A stretch of DNA of 55,105 bases from a virus: positions 1 through 55,105 of the IMG/VR virus record IMGVR_UViG_3300036770_004953. One strand, 5' to 3'. This document shows, piece by piece, positions 7,819 to 15,691 of the stretch. Below the pieces are notes generated by a model, which was not told the DNA's origin, ran no database searches, and was given only the letters and a program-made list of their open reading frames with translations. Each line of letters starts with the position of its first letter. Position 1 is the stretch's first letter. The translations under genes and the position numbers were made by a program.

Positions 7819-8359
7819 TCTTATTCAGATTTATGATGATGCACTTGAGCCTGAATTATGTCAATTATTGATTCAGGCCTTTAATGATAATCCCAATAGC
7901 CAAGAGGTTATTGATAACGATAAAAAACCATCGTTTACACAACTGAATCTAACGGAGTTAACCAACTCAAATGAACGTCTGAAGCTCATTCAAAATCTGG
8001 TCTTAAAGAAGCTCTTTGATTATAAAAAAGAGTATTATGAGTTTGTATCAGACAGAGTATTTCCCCAAGAGAATAGTTTCGAATACTTCAGGATCAAGAA
8101 GTACAATAATGACGGGAATGACTTGTTTGATACTCACGTTGATGTTATGGATGCTGGATCAGCCAAAAGGTTCCTATCTTTCTTGTTTTACCTGAACGAT
8201 GTTGAGCAAGGTGGGGAGACGGTTTTCGAGGGCTTGACAATTCAGCCAAAGTGTGGTAGACTGATTGTGTTCCCGCCGCTATGGATGTTCCCCCACAAGG
8301 GCTGCATCCCGGTCAGTAACGAAAAGTATATTTTGACAACCTATTTGCATTATAAGTGA
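7778..8359 (+). CDS. 2-oxoglutarate/Fe(II) dioxygenase (prolyl-4-hydroxylase type)
   Basis: A 193-residue protein with the iron-binding triad of this superfamily: HVD (H120, D122) and the distal H173 in 'FPHKG'. 'RFLSFLFYLNDVEQGGETVF' and 'PKCGRLIVFPP' are typical of P4H-like enzymes. Such enzymes hydroxylate protein or nucleic-acid substrates; the substrate here is unknown. The start at 7778 (or ATG 7784) lies inside the end of uvsX after AAGGTGAAG, so it is co-translated. The insertion between recombinase and helicase is characteristic of cyanophages and suggests action on DNA or on a replication protein, which is inference. Confidence 0.88.
   Translation: MTMTTTKTTIQLNDLIQIYDDALEPELCQLLIQAFNDNPNSQEVIDNDKKPSFTQLNLTELTNSNERLKLIQNLVLKKLFDYKKEYYEFVSDRVFPQENSFEYFRIKKYNNDGNDLFDTHVDVMDAGSAKRFLSFLFYLNDVEQGGETVFEGLTIQPKCGRLIVFPPLWMFPHKGCIPVSNEKYILTTYLHYK
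8234..8262 (+). promoter_or_regulatory. internal promoter, TTGACA-17-TAGACT
   Basis: TTGACA (8234-8239), 17-base spacer, TAGACT (8257-8262) preceded by TGG (extended -10). It lies inside the dioxygenase gene, about 90 bases before the helicase start. The same arrangement with the same TAGACT hexamer is found at 16082-16110 before the primase gene, so helicase and primase may be switched on together. Confidence 0.65.
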
Positions 8360-9726
8360 ATGTGGATAAAACTGAAATTTTAATTCTGAAGAACCTGATT
8401 TACAATGATGAATACACAAGGAAAGTATTACCGTTCTTAAGGCTTGATTATTTTCAAGACTATTCCCAAAGAGTCTTATTTGAAGAAATTGGTGAATTTA
8501 TCAATGACTACAATAAGCTACCAACCAAGGATGCTCTTGAAATTGAACTAGAGAGAAGAACAGACCTAAATGAGCAAACCTTTGCAGAAATCAACACCAT
8601 ACTGGCATCACTTGATCCAGAACAAGTCTCGCAGGATTGGCTTATTGATACAACAGAACGATGGTGTAAGGATAGAGCAATTTATCTGGCTCTTATGGAG
8701 TCATTGCAAATTGCCAATGGTAGCAATGAACAGAAAGGACGGGATGCTATTCCATCTATTCTACAGGATGCTCTTGCTGTTTCTTTTGATAACCACATCG
8801 GCCACGATTATTTCGAAAACAGTGATGAACGATTTGAGTATTATCACGATGTAGAAAACAAGATTCCGTTTGACATTGAAAGACTTAATACGATCACAAA
8901 AGGAGGAATTAAGAAAAAGACCCTTAACATTATTATGGGTACGACCAATGCTGGTAAGTCAATTTGTCTTTGCTCTTTCGCTTCTGGATACCTTAAACAA
9001 GGAAAAAATGTTCTCTACATAACACTTGAAATGTCCGAGGAAGAGATCGCAAAACGTATTGATGCTAATGTTCTTGATCTCAACATTGATACCATAGCAA
9101 CTGTTCAAAAGAAAGTGTTTGATGATAAGATTCAACTATTAAGGAACAGAACCAATGGACAATTAATTATTAAGGAGTACCCAACAGGCGGTGCATCAGT
9201 TAATAATTTCAGGGCCTTATTAAATGAACTTGAATTAAAGAAAAAGTTTGTTCCTGACATTATTATGGTTGATTATCTTTCAATCTGCGCCTCATCTAGA
9301 TTCAAAAAAGGATTTTCTAATTCTTATGAATACGTTGGTTCTGTTGCAGAAGAACTGAGAGGTCTTGCCAAGGAGTTTGATGTTCCCTTATGGTCTGCAA
9401 TTCAATCCAACAGGGACCAACAAGCCAACACTGATCCAACATTAGCTGGTATCAGTGAATCTGCTAAAATCGGCCACGTTTCTGATTTCTTATGTGCGAT
9501 TATCTCAAACGAGGAATTGGAGCAACTTGGCCAGTATATGTTCAAGCAAATCAAAAATAGATACAATCAAAAGAGTAAGCTCACCCGGTTTGTGGTTGGT
9601 ATTGATTATACCAAAATGAGACTCTACGATGTTGAAAATGATGATTCGCAACTACAGGAGTATTCGGAAGAAGAAACTGAAATGCCTGATCTAAAGGCGA
9701 AATTCAAAACTTTTAATTTTAATTGA
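8356..9726 (+). CDS. gp41: gp41 replicative DNA helicase (DnaB type)
   Basis: A 456-residue hexameric helicase. The N-terminal helical domain is followed by a RecA-fold motor with Walker A GTTNAGKS (195-202), 'VLYITLEMSEEEIAKR', Walker B 'PDIIMVDYLSIC', and 'LWSAIQSNRDQ' of the DnaB H3 motif. It unwinds the fork ahead of gp43 and works with the primase at 16133. The start is GTG at 8356 (GTGA overlap with the dioxygenase stop); a second GTG at 8362 is possible. The acidic C-terminal tail is usual for gp41. Confidence 0.95.
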   Translation: MNVDKTEILILKNLIYNDEYTRKVLPFLRLDYFQDYSQRVLFEEIGEFINDYNKLPTKDALEIELERRTDLNEQTFAEINTILASLDPEQVSQDWLIDTTERWCKDRAIYLALMESLQIANGSNEQKGRDAIPSILQDALAVSFDNHIGHDYFENSDERFEYYHDVENKIPFDIERLNTITKGGIKKKTLNIIMGTTNAGKSICLCSFASGYLKQGKNVLYITLEMSEEEIAKRIDANVLDLNIDTIATVQKKVFDDKIQLLRNRTNGQLIIKEYPTGGASVNNFRALLNELELKKKFVPDIIMVDYLSICASSRFKKGFSNSYEYVGSVAEELRGLAKEFDVPLWSAIQSNRDQQANTDPTLAGISESAKIGHVSDFLCAIISNEELEQLGQYMFKQIKNRYNQKSKLTRFVVGIDYTKMRLYDVENDDSQLQEYSEEETEMPDLKAKFKTFNFN

Positions 9727-9730
9727 TTTT

Positions 9731-10036
9731 ATGACTAACCCACAATTTGACAACATCCGTGAATGGGCAGAAGCCCGCAATCTTATTGAAGGTAGCAGGC
9801 CAGTTAATCAAGTTTCTAAGCTAGTTGAAGAACTAGGTGAACTTGCAACTGGAGTAAATAAGGGTAAGAATGATCTTATTGCCGATGGTATTGGCGATTC
9901 TGTTGTTGTTCTTACTATCCTAGCAAAGCAATGCGGTCTGAACATCGAAGATTGTATTGATCTAGCCTGGAATGAAATCAAAGACCGCAAAGGTCGTATG
10001 GTTGATGGTATCTTTATTAAGGAGCAGGACTTATGA
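9731..10036 (+). CDS. mazG: MazG-like nucleotide pyrophosphohydrolase
   Basis: A 101-residue single-domain MazG. The metal-binding motif is 'KLVEELGEL' (EExxE), followed by a short insertion 'ATGVNKGKND' and 'DGIGDSVVVLTILA' (second metal site). These all-alpha NTP pyrophosphatases hydrolyse dNTPs; in cyanophages MazG is a common auxiliary gene. Earlier proposals that it lowers host ppGpp are not settled; preference for dGTP/dCTP has been reported for a cyanophage enzyme. It overlaps the next small gene by 4 bases and lies directly after the helicase. Confidence 0.92.
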   Translation: MTNPQFDNIREWAEARNLIEGSRPVNQVSKLVEELGELATGVNKGKNDLIADGIGDSVVVLTILAKQCGLNIEDCIDLAWNEIKDRKGRMVDGIFIKEQDL

Positions 10037-10203
10037 GTAAAAAATCAAAATGCGTGTGTAATCCAGAAAAGGATCAGATGATTCAAGATGTGATCGAAGT
10101 TCTAGAGCGAGAAGTCTCGAATTATTCTTCTGAATTCGTCCCAGAAAGAATCACAAGAATCCGGGCCTACATCGAAAAACTTAATAATTCCTCTTGCCCG
10201 TAA
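10033..10203 (+). CDS. small protein of unknown function (56 aa)
   Basis: The reading frame from ATG 10033 (ATGA overlap with mazG, GGAGCAGGA just before it) gives MSKKSKCVCNPEKDQM and then a helix 'VIEVLEREVSNYSSEFVPERITRIRAYIEKL'. Two cysteines (C7, C9) near the N-terminus and one near the end could bind metal. It is closed by a clear terminator that overlaps its stop codon, supporting a real last gene of the operon. Confidence 0.7.
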   Translation: MSKKSKCVCNPEKDQMIQDVIEVLEREVSNYSSEFVPERITRIRAYIEKLNNSSCP

Positions 10204-10214
10204 TGGGCTTTTTT
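10196..10214 (+). terminator. rho-independent terminator
   Basis: GCCC (10196-10199), loop GTAAT, GGGC (10205-10208), then six T. It ends the 43-uvsX-41-mazG transcript just before the late virion block. Confidence 0.8.
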
Positions 10215-10220
10215 AATGCT

Positions 10221-10234
10221 CTAAATAATTAGAG
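10221..10234 (+). promoter_or_regulatory. late promoter CTAAATAA with small palindrome
   Basis: CTAAATAA (10221-10228) lies 25 bases before the next start codon. With the flanking bases it forms the palindrome CTCTAAATAATTAGAG (10219-10234), one of several late promoters here that are followed by or contain a short inverted repeat. Confidence 0.7.
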
Positions 10235-10252
10235 TATTCGTTTTTACGATAA

Positions 10253-11236
10253 ATGCACGACGATAGAATTTATCAGGATCTTGTCAATAGCTATTATAAT
10301 CTTTACACCTTAAATGAGGATGTGGATCCTATTGAGGAAGCAAAAGAAGATGAAGGTCTAACCCCAGGTCAAAAACAAACTGCTCGTCAAAAAAGACAAG
10401 GCGCTGGTGAACTCGAACGTCAATCCAAACATCTTTTTGGTCGCTACCAAAAACAGAAGCCCGTTAAAGAGGAAACTGTAATTGAGTATCTTCTAGATGA
10501 AGGAATTGCTACTACTGTAGATGGTGCAATCGCCATTTATGAACGTATGAGCGATGAGTGGTATGCTGTTATTATGGAAGCCTTGAAAAAAACTGATACG
10601 ATGAATAAATCTGAAATGGCGGATCAGGTATCAACCCTGAGAAAGAAGATGGCGGATCTAACGAAACAACTTGATCCTAAAAATCCAAACCCCAAAATTG
10701 TAGAACAGATTAAAAGTACAAGAGAACAAATCGCTAAGTTTACACAAGGTCTAAGTTCATTAAGAGATGTTTCAGGACCATCTCAACCAAAAAGAATTGC
10801 GGATAAGAAAAAAGAAGAAGATGAAATGACACCAGAGGAGCGCAAGGAATTTAGACAGGAAATGGCAAAAACTCGTACAGAAAGATCAAAAGAAAAAACG
10901 CCAGAGGAAAGAGCAAAAACTAGAGAAAACATTGCAAAGCGTAAGCCTTCAACGGCAGGCAGAACTCCTCAAAGTACGGGTATGAATCTACCTGATCCAT
11001 CTGGGCGTAAAACTGCAAGACAACAAGGTCTCGAAAGACTTGCGAATGCCCCAACCCGCGATACTCCCAGTTACTATACCCCTAGTGGTGAAAGGAGATC
11101 CTTAAATGTTGTAGGAGATACCGAACAAATTCGAACCGATGCTACTCGCAGCGAACGGCGTTCTGGGGCTTCTCAGTCAATCAGTCGCCCAAATACAAGG
11201 GGTGCAGCTGTTCGTGGTTCAACTAGAAACAGATAA
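10253..11236 (+). CDS. virion-associated protein, disordered basic C-terminal half
   Basis: A 327-residue protein. The N-terminus (MHDDRIYQDLVNSYYNLY, then 'PIEEAKEDEG') and a short helical module 'VIEYLLDEGIATTVDGAIAIYERMSDEWYAVIME' (about residues 74-107) are followed by a long charged stretch rich in K, R, E and Q with no fold signal. The same plan is found in the proteins at 12495 and 22594, so the three are distant paralogues. A late promoter lies directly upstream. The composition suggests an internal-head or scaffold-like protein. Sites of the form IxE|A or LxE, used by the T4 gp21 protease, are present (for example PIEE|A). Function inferred only from these traits. Confidence 0.6.
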   Translation: MHDDRIYQDLVNSYYNLYTLNEDVDPIEEAKEDEGLTPGQKQTARQKRQGAGELERQSKHLFGRYQKQKPVKEETVIEYLLDEGIATTVDGAIAIYERMSDEWYAVIMEALKKTDTMNKSEMADQVSTLRKKMADLTKQLDPKNPNPKIVEQIKSTREQIAKFTQGLSSLRDVSGPSQPKRIADKKKEEDEMTPEERKEFRQEMAKTRTERSKEKTPEERAKTRENIAKRKPSTAGRTPQSTGMNLPDPSGRKTARQQGLERLANAPTRDTPSYYTPSGERRSLNVVGDTEQIRTDATRSERRSGASQSISRPNTRGAAVRGSTRNR

Positions 11237-11240
11237 ATAA
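11232..11240 (+). promoter_or_regulatory. late promoter GATAAATAA
   Basis: GATAAATAA overlaps the stop codon of the preceding gene, 21 bases before the next ATG; it is closer to the T4 form TATAAATA. Confidence 0.6.
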
Positions 11241-11261
11241 CCCCAATAAAGTAGTCAAAGA

Positions 11262-12470
11262 ATGAAGTCTTTTAGAGAATTTATAACCGAGGCCAGAGGT
11301 GGTAAGGCAGCAGAACAAGCCCAAAGAAGCGGTCTTGTATCCGATGGTCACGGTGGTTGGTTAAATCGTCAAGGATTACTTGTTGCCCAGACACAAAAAG
11401 ATAGACTGGTATTCATTAAGCCGGAAACACCAGATAAAACACCACCAGAAGCCGGTGTAGCACCAGCAAGAAGGGATCAACAAACAGTAGCAGTAAAACC
11501 ACCAAAGGCCCAACCAACACCTAAACCGAAGAAACAAAAAGAAGAAGAACCCGTACCTGAGATTGAAAAATCAAAAGGAATTACAGTCGTCTTTGGTAAG
11601 TTTAATCCTCCTACCGCTGGTCACTTAAAACTCCTTAAGAAAGCCAGACAGGTATCAGGTGATACAGAATTAAGAATCTATCCATCAAGAACTCAAAACG
11701 ATCAGAATCCATTAGAACCAAAGAATAAGATTCGTTATATGCGAATTGCATTTCCAGAGTTTGCTGATGAGATTATGAATGATCAGTCAATGACAACCAT
11801 TTTTGATGTACTCCAGCTACTTAATCAAGAGGGTTATAGGAGTGTTAAAATTGTTGTTGGGGCTCAAAGGGAATCTGAGTTTGATAGACTCTCTAATCAA
11901 TACAATGGTGAGCTTTATGAGTATGATGAAATCGAAATCGTCCCTGCAGCCATTAAGGATCCTGATAGTGATGCCTCTGATGCACAATCATCTGGTGCCT
12001 TAAGAAAAGCAGCAGCCGCTAACGATTATTTCAAGTTTAAATCTGGCCTTCCACCTAAAATGCCAGAGAAAGAAAAGCGTAATTTATTCAATGCTGTCCA
12101 AAATTATTATAACAAAGGTTCTGTTCAAGAAACCTGGAAACTGGCACCTGAACTGGATTATAAAAATCTTAGAGAGTCTTATTACAAAGGCGAAATCTTT
12201 AATGTTGGTGACTTAGTTGAAAGTCAAACTACTGGGGTTGTTGGAGTTATTAAACGCCGTGGACCTAATTATGTGATTTGTGTAAATGAAGAACTCAATT
12301 TTATGTTTAAGCCTTGGATTCAAGACATTACAGAATGGACTGATGATTGCGGAACGACTGAAAAGGAAAAAGAAGTAGGTCGTCCAGAACGAGTGAAATA
12401 TTTAATGCGTCTTATGGGTCTTAAAAAGATCGACAATTATCCTGTAAACCTATCTAAAAAATCTAAATAA
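11262..12470 (+). CDS. virion protein with capsid-targeting-like leader and nucleotidyltransferase fold
   Basis: A 402-residue protein with three parts. (1) The first 11 residues, MKSFREFITEA, closely match the T4 capsid-targeting peptide of internal proteins II/III (MKTYQEFIAEA), including the I-x-E|A site cut by gp21 protease. (2) After a proline/lysine-rich linker, residues 106-125 read GITVVFGKFNPPTAGHLKLL, the T/HxGH nucleotide-binding signature of cytidylyltransferase-type enzymes, followed by 'DTELRIYPSRTQN' and 'IVVGAQRESEF'. (3) A C-terminal beta-rich part 'GDLVESQTTGVVGVIKRRGPNYVICV' looks like a small barrel. I infer that it is packaged into the head and released with the DNA. Substrate unknown. 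Confidence 0.75.
   Translation: MKSFREFITEARGGKAAEQAQRSGLVSDGHGGWLNRQGLLVAQTQKDRLVFIKPETPDKTPPEAGVAPARRDQQTVAVKPPKAQPTPKPKKQKEEEPVPEIEKSKGITVVFGKFNPPTAGHLKLLKKARQVSGDTELRIYPSRTQNDQNPLEPKNKIRYMRIAFPEFADEIMNDQSMTTIFDVLQLLNQEGYRSVKIVVGAQRESEFDRLSNQYNGELYEYDEIEIVPAAIKDPDSDASDAQSSGALRKAAAANDYFKFKSGLPPKMPEKEKRNLFNAVQNYYNKGSVQETWKLAPELDYKNLRESYYKGEIFNVGDLVESQTTGVVGVIKRRGPNYVICVNEELNFMFKPWIQDITEWTDDCGTTEKEKEVGRPERVKYLMRLMGLKKIDNYPVNLSKKSK
12463..12470 (+). promoter_or_regulatory. late promoter CTAAATAA
   Basis: CTAAATAA ends in the stop codon of the preceding gene, 25 bases before the next ATG. Confidence 0.65.
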
Positions 12471-12494
12471 TCAAATAAAGAACGTCTATCTATT

Positions 12495-13940
12495 ATGAGC
12501 ACTGAATACACGGTCGGTTTTCAACAAATGCGAGAGATTTATGTTGAGTCTATCGCACCTCAGAATTTGTTAGAGAAAAAGAAGGACAAAGAAGAAACTA
12601 AGAAAACTACTACAGATGATGAAAATGAATTAGATCCTGTCGGACAGGAAGACGAAGACATTAATAATAATGGTAAGAAAAATGATAAAAATGATAAATA
12701 TCTTTTAAATCGTAGACGTGTTCGCTCTAGAATTATCAATTCTGAAAAGAAAATCGACGAAGACACAGACTTCGCCCCAGAACGTCTAGAGTATTATGAT
12801 TGGCGTTCAACTATTTCTGAGGACATTCAGGCTGCAATTGATGAGCTAGACGGTGACCAAATCCAAGAAAAACCAGTCAATAATTATGCAAAAGGTAAAA
12901 ATGGAAAATCAGTTGTAACGATCAATCCTACGATTAACATTGGTGAGGCTGCTGCATCCCTTGGAGGTGAGCTACTAATGGAAAGTGAGCTTGAGATTGA
13001 TGATGTTATTGAAATCGCTGCTGGTTATTTTTATGATCAAGGCCTAACTCCTGAGGGTGTTGAAATTGTTATTGAAGAACTGGGTGAAGAGGCTTTTTAT
13101 CAATTTGCCATTGAACTTACTGAAAATTACATTCTCACAGAGGCCCGCCGCAGTGGTCGTATTGAGCCTGTTACTAAAACGGGTAAATCGGTCGCTGAAC
13201 TTAAAGGTGGTGCAAAGACATCCGCTATTAATCGTCTAAGAAAAGAGAAGCAATCACGTAGAGAAGCAGAATCACAGGCAGCTCAAAAACCTTCTGGTAT
13301 GACTGGTGCTTTAAGAGCCCAATCAGAACTCGCAAGAAAGAGTGCTATTAAAACCGCCAGACAACAGCAACCGCAAACTAATGCTTCTCCAACTAGAAAG
13401 AAGAGAGGTATTCTTGATGTTGTTGCCGCTGAGATTCTTAAAGGTATGGAGAGAGATAAGGCAGCCCGCGAAAAGTTTGCTCAATCCAAAACAGGTCAGG
13501 CACTAAGAACTGCTGGTGGTATCGTATCTGGTGCAGCTGGAGCAGCATCCCGTGCTATGGAATCTCCTATCGTTCAAAAGGCAGAGCGTAACGTCACTGC
13601 AGCAGCACTAAAAGGCACTCGTAAAGTTGCTAGAGGCGCCCGTGATCTTGCTGCCAAAGAGGTAGGCCGCCGCAGGGCCTATGCCGAAGAAGTGGAACAA
13701 CTAGATGAAAAATCTGTTTCTACTCAACAACAAAAACTGTTTGGTTCTGCCTTATCTGTTAAGAGAGGTGAAACCCCAAGAAGTGAAGTAAGTAAGGATG
13801 TTCTAGAAATTGTTGATTCAATGTCTGAAACTGAAATTCGCAAGTTTGCAAAGACTAAGCACAAAGGTCTGCCTAAAGTTAAAGAGCCAATGAATGAAAG
13901 TTTATCTTATGAAGACATTCTTCGCTTTATGAAGAAGTGA
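12495..13940 (+). CDS. virion-associated protein, acidic N-terminus and basic repeats
   Basis: A 481-residue protein. Residues 28-63 are lysine/aspartate/asparagine-rich (KKDKEETKKTTTDDENE and after). A helical module 'DVIEIAAGYFYDQGLTPEGVEIVIEELGEEAFYQFAIELTE' corresponds to the module of the 10253 and 22594 proteins. It is followed by long basic, alanine-rich sequence and a C-terminal helix 'MSETEIRKFAKTKHKGLP...EDILRFMKK'. The mixture suggests a head-interior or scaffold-associated protein that contacts DNA. Expression from the late promoter at 12463 fits. No catalytic motif is visible. Confidence 0.55.
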   Translation: MSTEYTVGFQQMREIYVESIAPQNLLEKKKDKEETKKTTTDDENELDPVGQEDEDINNNGKKNDKNDKYLLNRRRVRSRIINSEKKIDEDTDFAPERLEYYDWRSTISEDIQAAIDELDGDQIQEKPVNNYAKGKNGKSVVTINPTINIGEAAASLGGELLMESELEIDDVIEIAAGYFYDQGLTPEGVEIVIEELGEEAFYQFAIELTENYILTEARRSGRIEPVTKTGKSVAELKGGAKTSAINRLRKEKQSRREAESQAAQKPSGMTGALRAQSELARKSAIKTARQQQPQTNASPTRKKRGILDVVAAEILKGMERDKAAREKFAQSKTGQALRTAGGIVSGAAGAASRAMESPIVQKAERNVTAAALKGTRKVARGARDLAAKEVGRRRAYAEEVEQLDEKSVSTQQQKLFGSALSVKRGETPRSEVSKDVLEIVDSMSETEIRKFAKTKHKGLPKVKEPMNESLSYEDILRFMKK

Positions 13941-13952
13941 ACAAATAATTGA

Positions 13953-13960
13953 CTAAATAA
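13953..13960 (+). promoter_or_regulatory. late promoter CTAAATAA
   Basis: CTAAATAA, 25 bases before the small gene at 13985, with TCTGGAGTAA as the ribosome site in between. Confidence 0.7.
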
Positions 13961-13984
13961 TTATACCCAATCTGGAGTAAACCA

Positions 13985-14155
13985 ATGAACTTTAATCTAG
14001 TTCTACCCCTAGCAGAGAAGGTCGTACAGTATTTTTGGAACACCCCTGAAGTGAAAGAGTTTGTGGTAACTCTACTCGAACGTTATTCAAAGAGCACCGA
14101 TAATGATGTTGACGACCTACTCGTTAATCTAGTTCGCAGCAAACTACTCGGCTGA
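13985..14155 (+). CDS. small late protein of unknown function (56 aa)
   Basis: ATG 13985 follows CTGGAGTAAACC and opens a 56-residue frame: MNFNLVLPLAEKVVQYFW, then 'NTPEVKEFVVTLLERYSKSTDNDVDDLLVNLVRSKLLG'. It is all-helical, with hydrophobic spacing suited to a short helical bundle. It has its own late promoter and terminator, so it is a single-gene transcript, unusual for so small a gene and a sign of high expression. Confidence 0.75.
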   Translation: MNFNLVLPLAEKVVQYFWNTPEVKEFVVTLLERYSKSTDNDVDDLLVNLVRSKLLG

Positions 14156-14178
14156 GAGTAGTTTAACATAAATTAAAA

Positions 14179-14203
14179 GAGGGAGCCTTCTCCCTCTTTT
14201 TTT
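14179..14203 (+). terminator. rho-independent terminator
   Basis: GAGGGAG (14179-14185), loop CCTT, CTCCCTC (14190-14196), then seven T; preceding AAA extends the stem. Confidence 0.9.
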
Positions 14204-14217
14204 GTAATCCGGTTCTT

Positions 14218-14226
14218 CATAAATAA
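14218..14226 (+). promoter_or_regulatory. late promoter CATAAATAA
   Basis: CATAAATAA, 28 bases before the ATG at 14255. Confidence 0.65.
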
Positions 14227-14254
14227 CTAATAGCAAAATCTTAAAGAGAATAAA

Positions 14255-15025
14255 ATGGCACTTTGGGGTATCTCAACAACTACTGAAACCGCTGCTAATA
14301 ATTATAATGTACCCAAGTTTCTAAAAGAAACTGATCGGGTGCATAGTCCTCACGATGCCTTTGCAGATGAGCGCGGCTGGATTTTCCGTAATTACAAATC
14401 AGTCGAGCGTTCTGGACTTTCAACCTCTTTCTATGATGAGGTTCTAGTTCCTGTTGCTGGACTCAATACTATTGGTATTTCTTCTAACAGCACGGGCCTA
14501 GGTAATGCTACCCCTGTTGCTCTTTTCTTTGAAGATCCTAACCAGGCCAATCCAATCTCAATCGGTGCCGGCGGCACTACTGGTATTGGTACTGGCCGAA
14601 CTGGTTATGTCCATCTTGTCTTCAATGAAAATGTTTATGTGTCTGCTGGTGCAACAATCCTGATCAGTCAGGCTAATACTTCCGGTACGACTGTTACTAC
14701 CATTGTGGCAACCGCTACCTCAATTACACCTAATGCCCCGGTGTATAACTATGTCAACGGTACTGGTTTTGTAACCTTCCAGAATTATAACGGTCAGATT
14801 ACTAACCGTGTTGCCTTTGCCTTTACTGCCCCAACTGCCTTAAGCGGAATCGGTAGTGTTCTTCGCATTGATACCAGCAAGGCCTTTACAGGGATTATTA
14901 CCGATTTCTATAATGGTGTCGGTGTAACCAGTACCTTCACTGAGGGTCTAATCCGCAATGTGGGCGGCGCCGGAACTACTGCTGGCGTGGGTCTAGGTAC
15001 TACTACTCTTACTGTCGTTGCCTGA
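14255..15025 (+). CDS. virion structural protein, beta-rich
   Basis: A 256-residue protein rich in T, G, S and V with almost no charged residues after position 80, typical of a beta-sandwich capsid or tail surface protein. The opening MALWG is shared by a family of cyanophage virion proteins. The repeated 'GIGTG', 'GVGLGTTTLTV' elements also occur in the tail-fibre genes of this window. It is preceded by its own late promoter. No known domain recognised; decoration or neck-associated protein is possible. Confidence 0.6.
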   Translation: MALWGISTTTETAANNYNVPKFLKETDRVHSPHDAFADERGWIFRNYKSVERSGLSTSFYDEVLVPVAGLNTIGISSNSTGLGNATPVALFFEDPNQANPISIGAGGTTGIGTGRTGYVHLVFNENVYVSAGATILISQANTSGTTVTTIVATATSITPNAPVYNYVNGTGFVTFQNYNGQITNRVAFAFTAPTALSGIGSVLRIDTSKAFTGIITDFYNGVGVTSTFTEGLIRNVGGAGTTAGVGLGTTTLTVVA

Positions 15026-15031
15026 TAATTA

Positions 15032-15418
15032 ATGATTTTTAATGAACTAACAGAAGATAATTTTCTTCTCTTTGCAATAAAAAATTATCAAAATCCTCAG
15101 GGTGTAACCAGAGACGACTTTGAAAGGGACCTAAACCATTTCAAATACGTCAAAAGACTCCTAAAAAAATACGATAAATCGGGTGTTTTAAGGTTACCCC
15201 TGATTATTAATCATCTTATCATCCTTTATAATGTATTCGGTGAGGCCACCACACCTATGTTATTTTTTAAGGTAGATTCTGAACTGTGGCCCGTTTTGAA
15301 AACTATTGTTGTTTTCTTAAACAAACTACCTGATTATCCTCGTGGTCACGTTCACGAAATTAAGTCTGACGAGTATTGTTTAAAAGAGTTGGAAAAGTTA
15401 ACCAATGCAAAAGATTGA
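15032..15418 (+). CDS. conserved cyanophage protein of unknown function
   Basis: A 128-residue helical protein: 'NFLLFAIKNYQNPQGVTRDDFERDLNHFKYVKRLLKKY' and 'LRLPLIINHLIILYNVFGEATTPMLFFKV'. This pattern is widespread in T4-like cyanophages next to small structural-block genes, with no assigned role. It overlaps the following gene by 14 bases, so translation is coupled. Confidence 0.65.
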   Translation: MIFNELTEDNFLLFAIKNYQNPQGVTRDDFERDLNHFKYVKRLLKKYDKSGVLRLPLIINHLIILYNVFGEATTPMLFFKVDSELWPVLKTIVVFLNKLPDYPRGHVHEIKSDEYCLKELEKLTNAKD

Positions 15419-15626
15419 TCGAATTGTTAATAATCTTAAAGAAATGATGGTTGCTAATCAACCCGGTGAAAGTGGTGGGTTTACATCAAGTTCAAACTCA
15501 TCTGGTCCTACTGCTGGGTTTGATCAAGTATTATCCAGTTTTCGCCGCCGCAGGAATGATCTTATTGATTATAGGTCAGTAAAGAAAGATCATAAGCGAT
15601 GGTTAAAGAGCATCGAAAACCTCTAA
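15405..15626 (+). CDS. small basic protein, unknown
   Basis: A 73-residue protein: N-terminal helix 'MQKIDRIVNNLKEMMVAN', a Ser/Gly-rich linker, then a strongly basic end 'SSFRRRRNDLIDYRSVKKDHKRWLKSIENL'. It shares the bicistronic place after the 15032 gene found in other cyanophages. Its stop codon overlaps a late promoter. Confidence 0.6.
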   Translation: MQKIDRIVNNLKEMMVANQPGESGGFTSSSNSSGPTAGFDQVLSSFRRRRNDLIDYRSVKKDHKRWLKSIENL

Positions 15627-15663
15627 ATAATTCCGTAACGAATTGATGCAGAAGTGAGGTTTT
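15616..15663 (+). terminator. likely terminator enclosing a late promoter
   Basis: AAAACCTC (15616-15623) can pair with GAGGTTTT (15656-15663), followed by two more T, giving a terminator-like stem with a 32-base loop. A smaller hairpin AATTC/GAATT (15629-15633 with 15640-15644) lies within. Confidence 0.45.
15623..15630 (+). promoter_or_regulatory. late promoter CTAAATAA
   Basis: CTAAATAA, followed directly by the short hairpin AATTC-CGTAAC-GAATT at the expected RNA start. It serves the gene at 15692. Confidence 0.65.
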
Positions 15664-15691
15664 TTAAAAATTAAACTTTGCTTCGAGGAAA

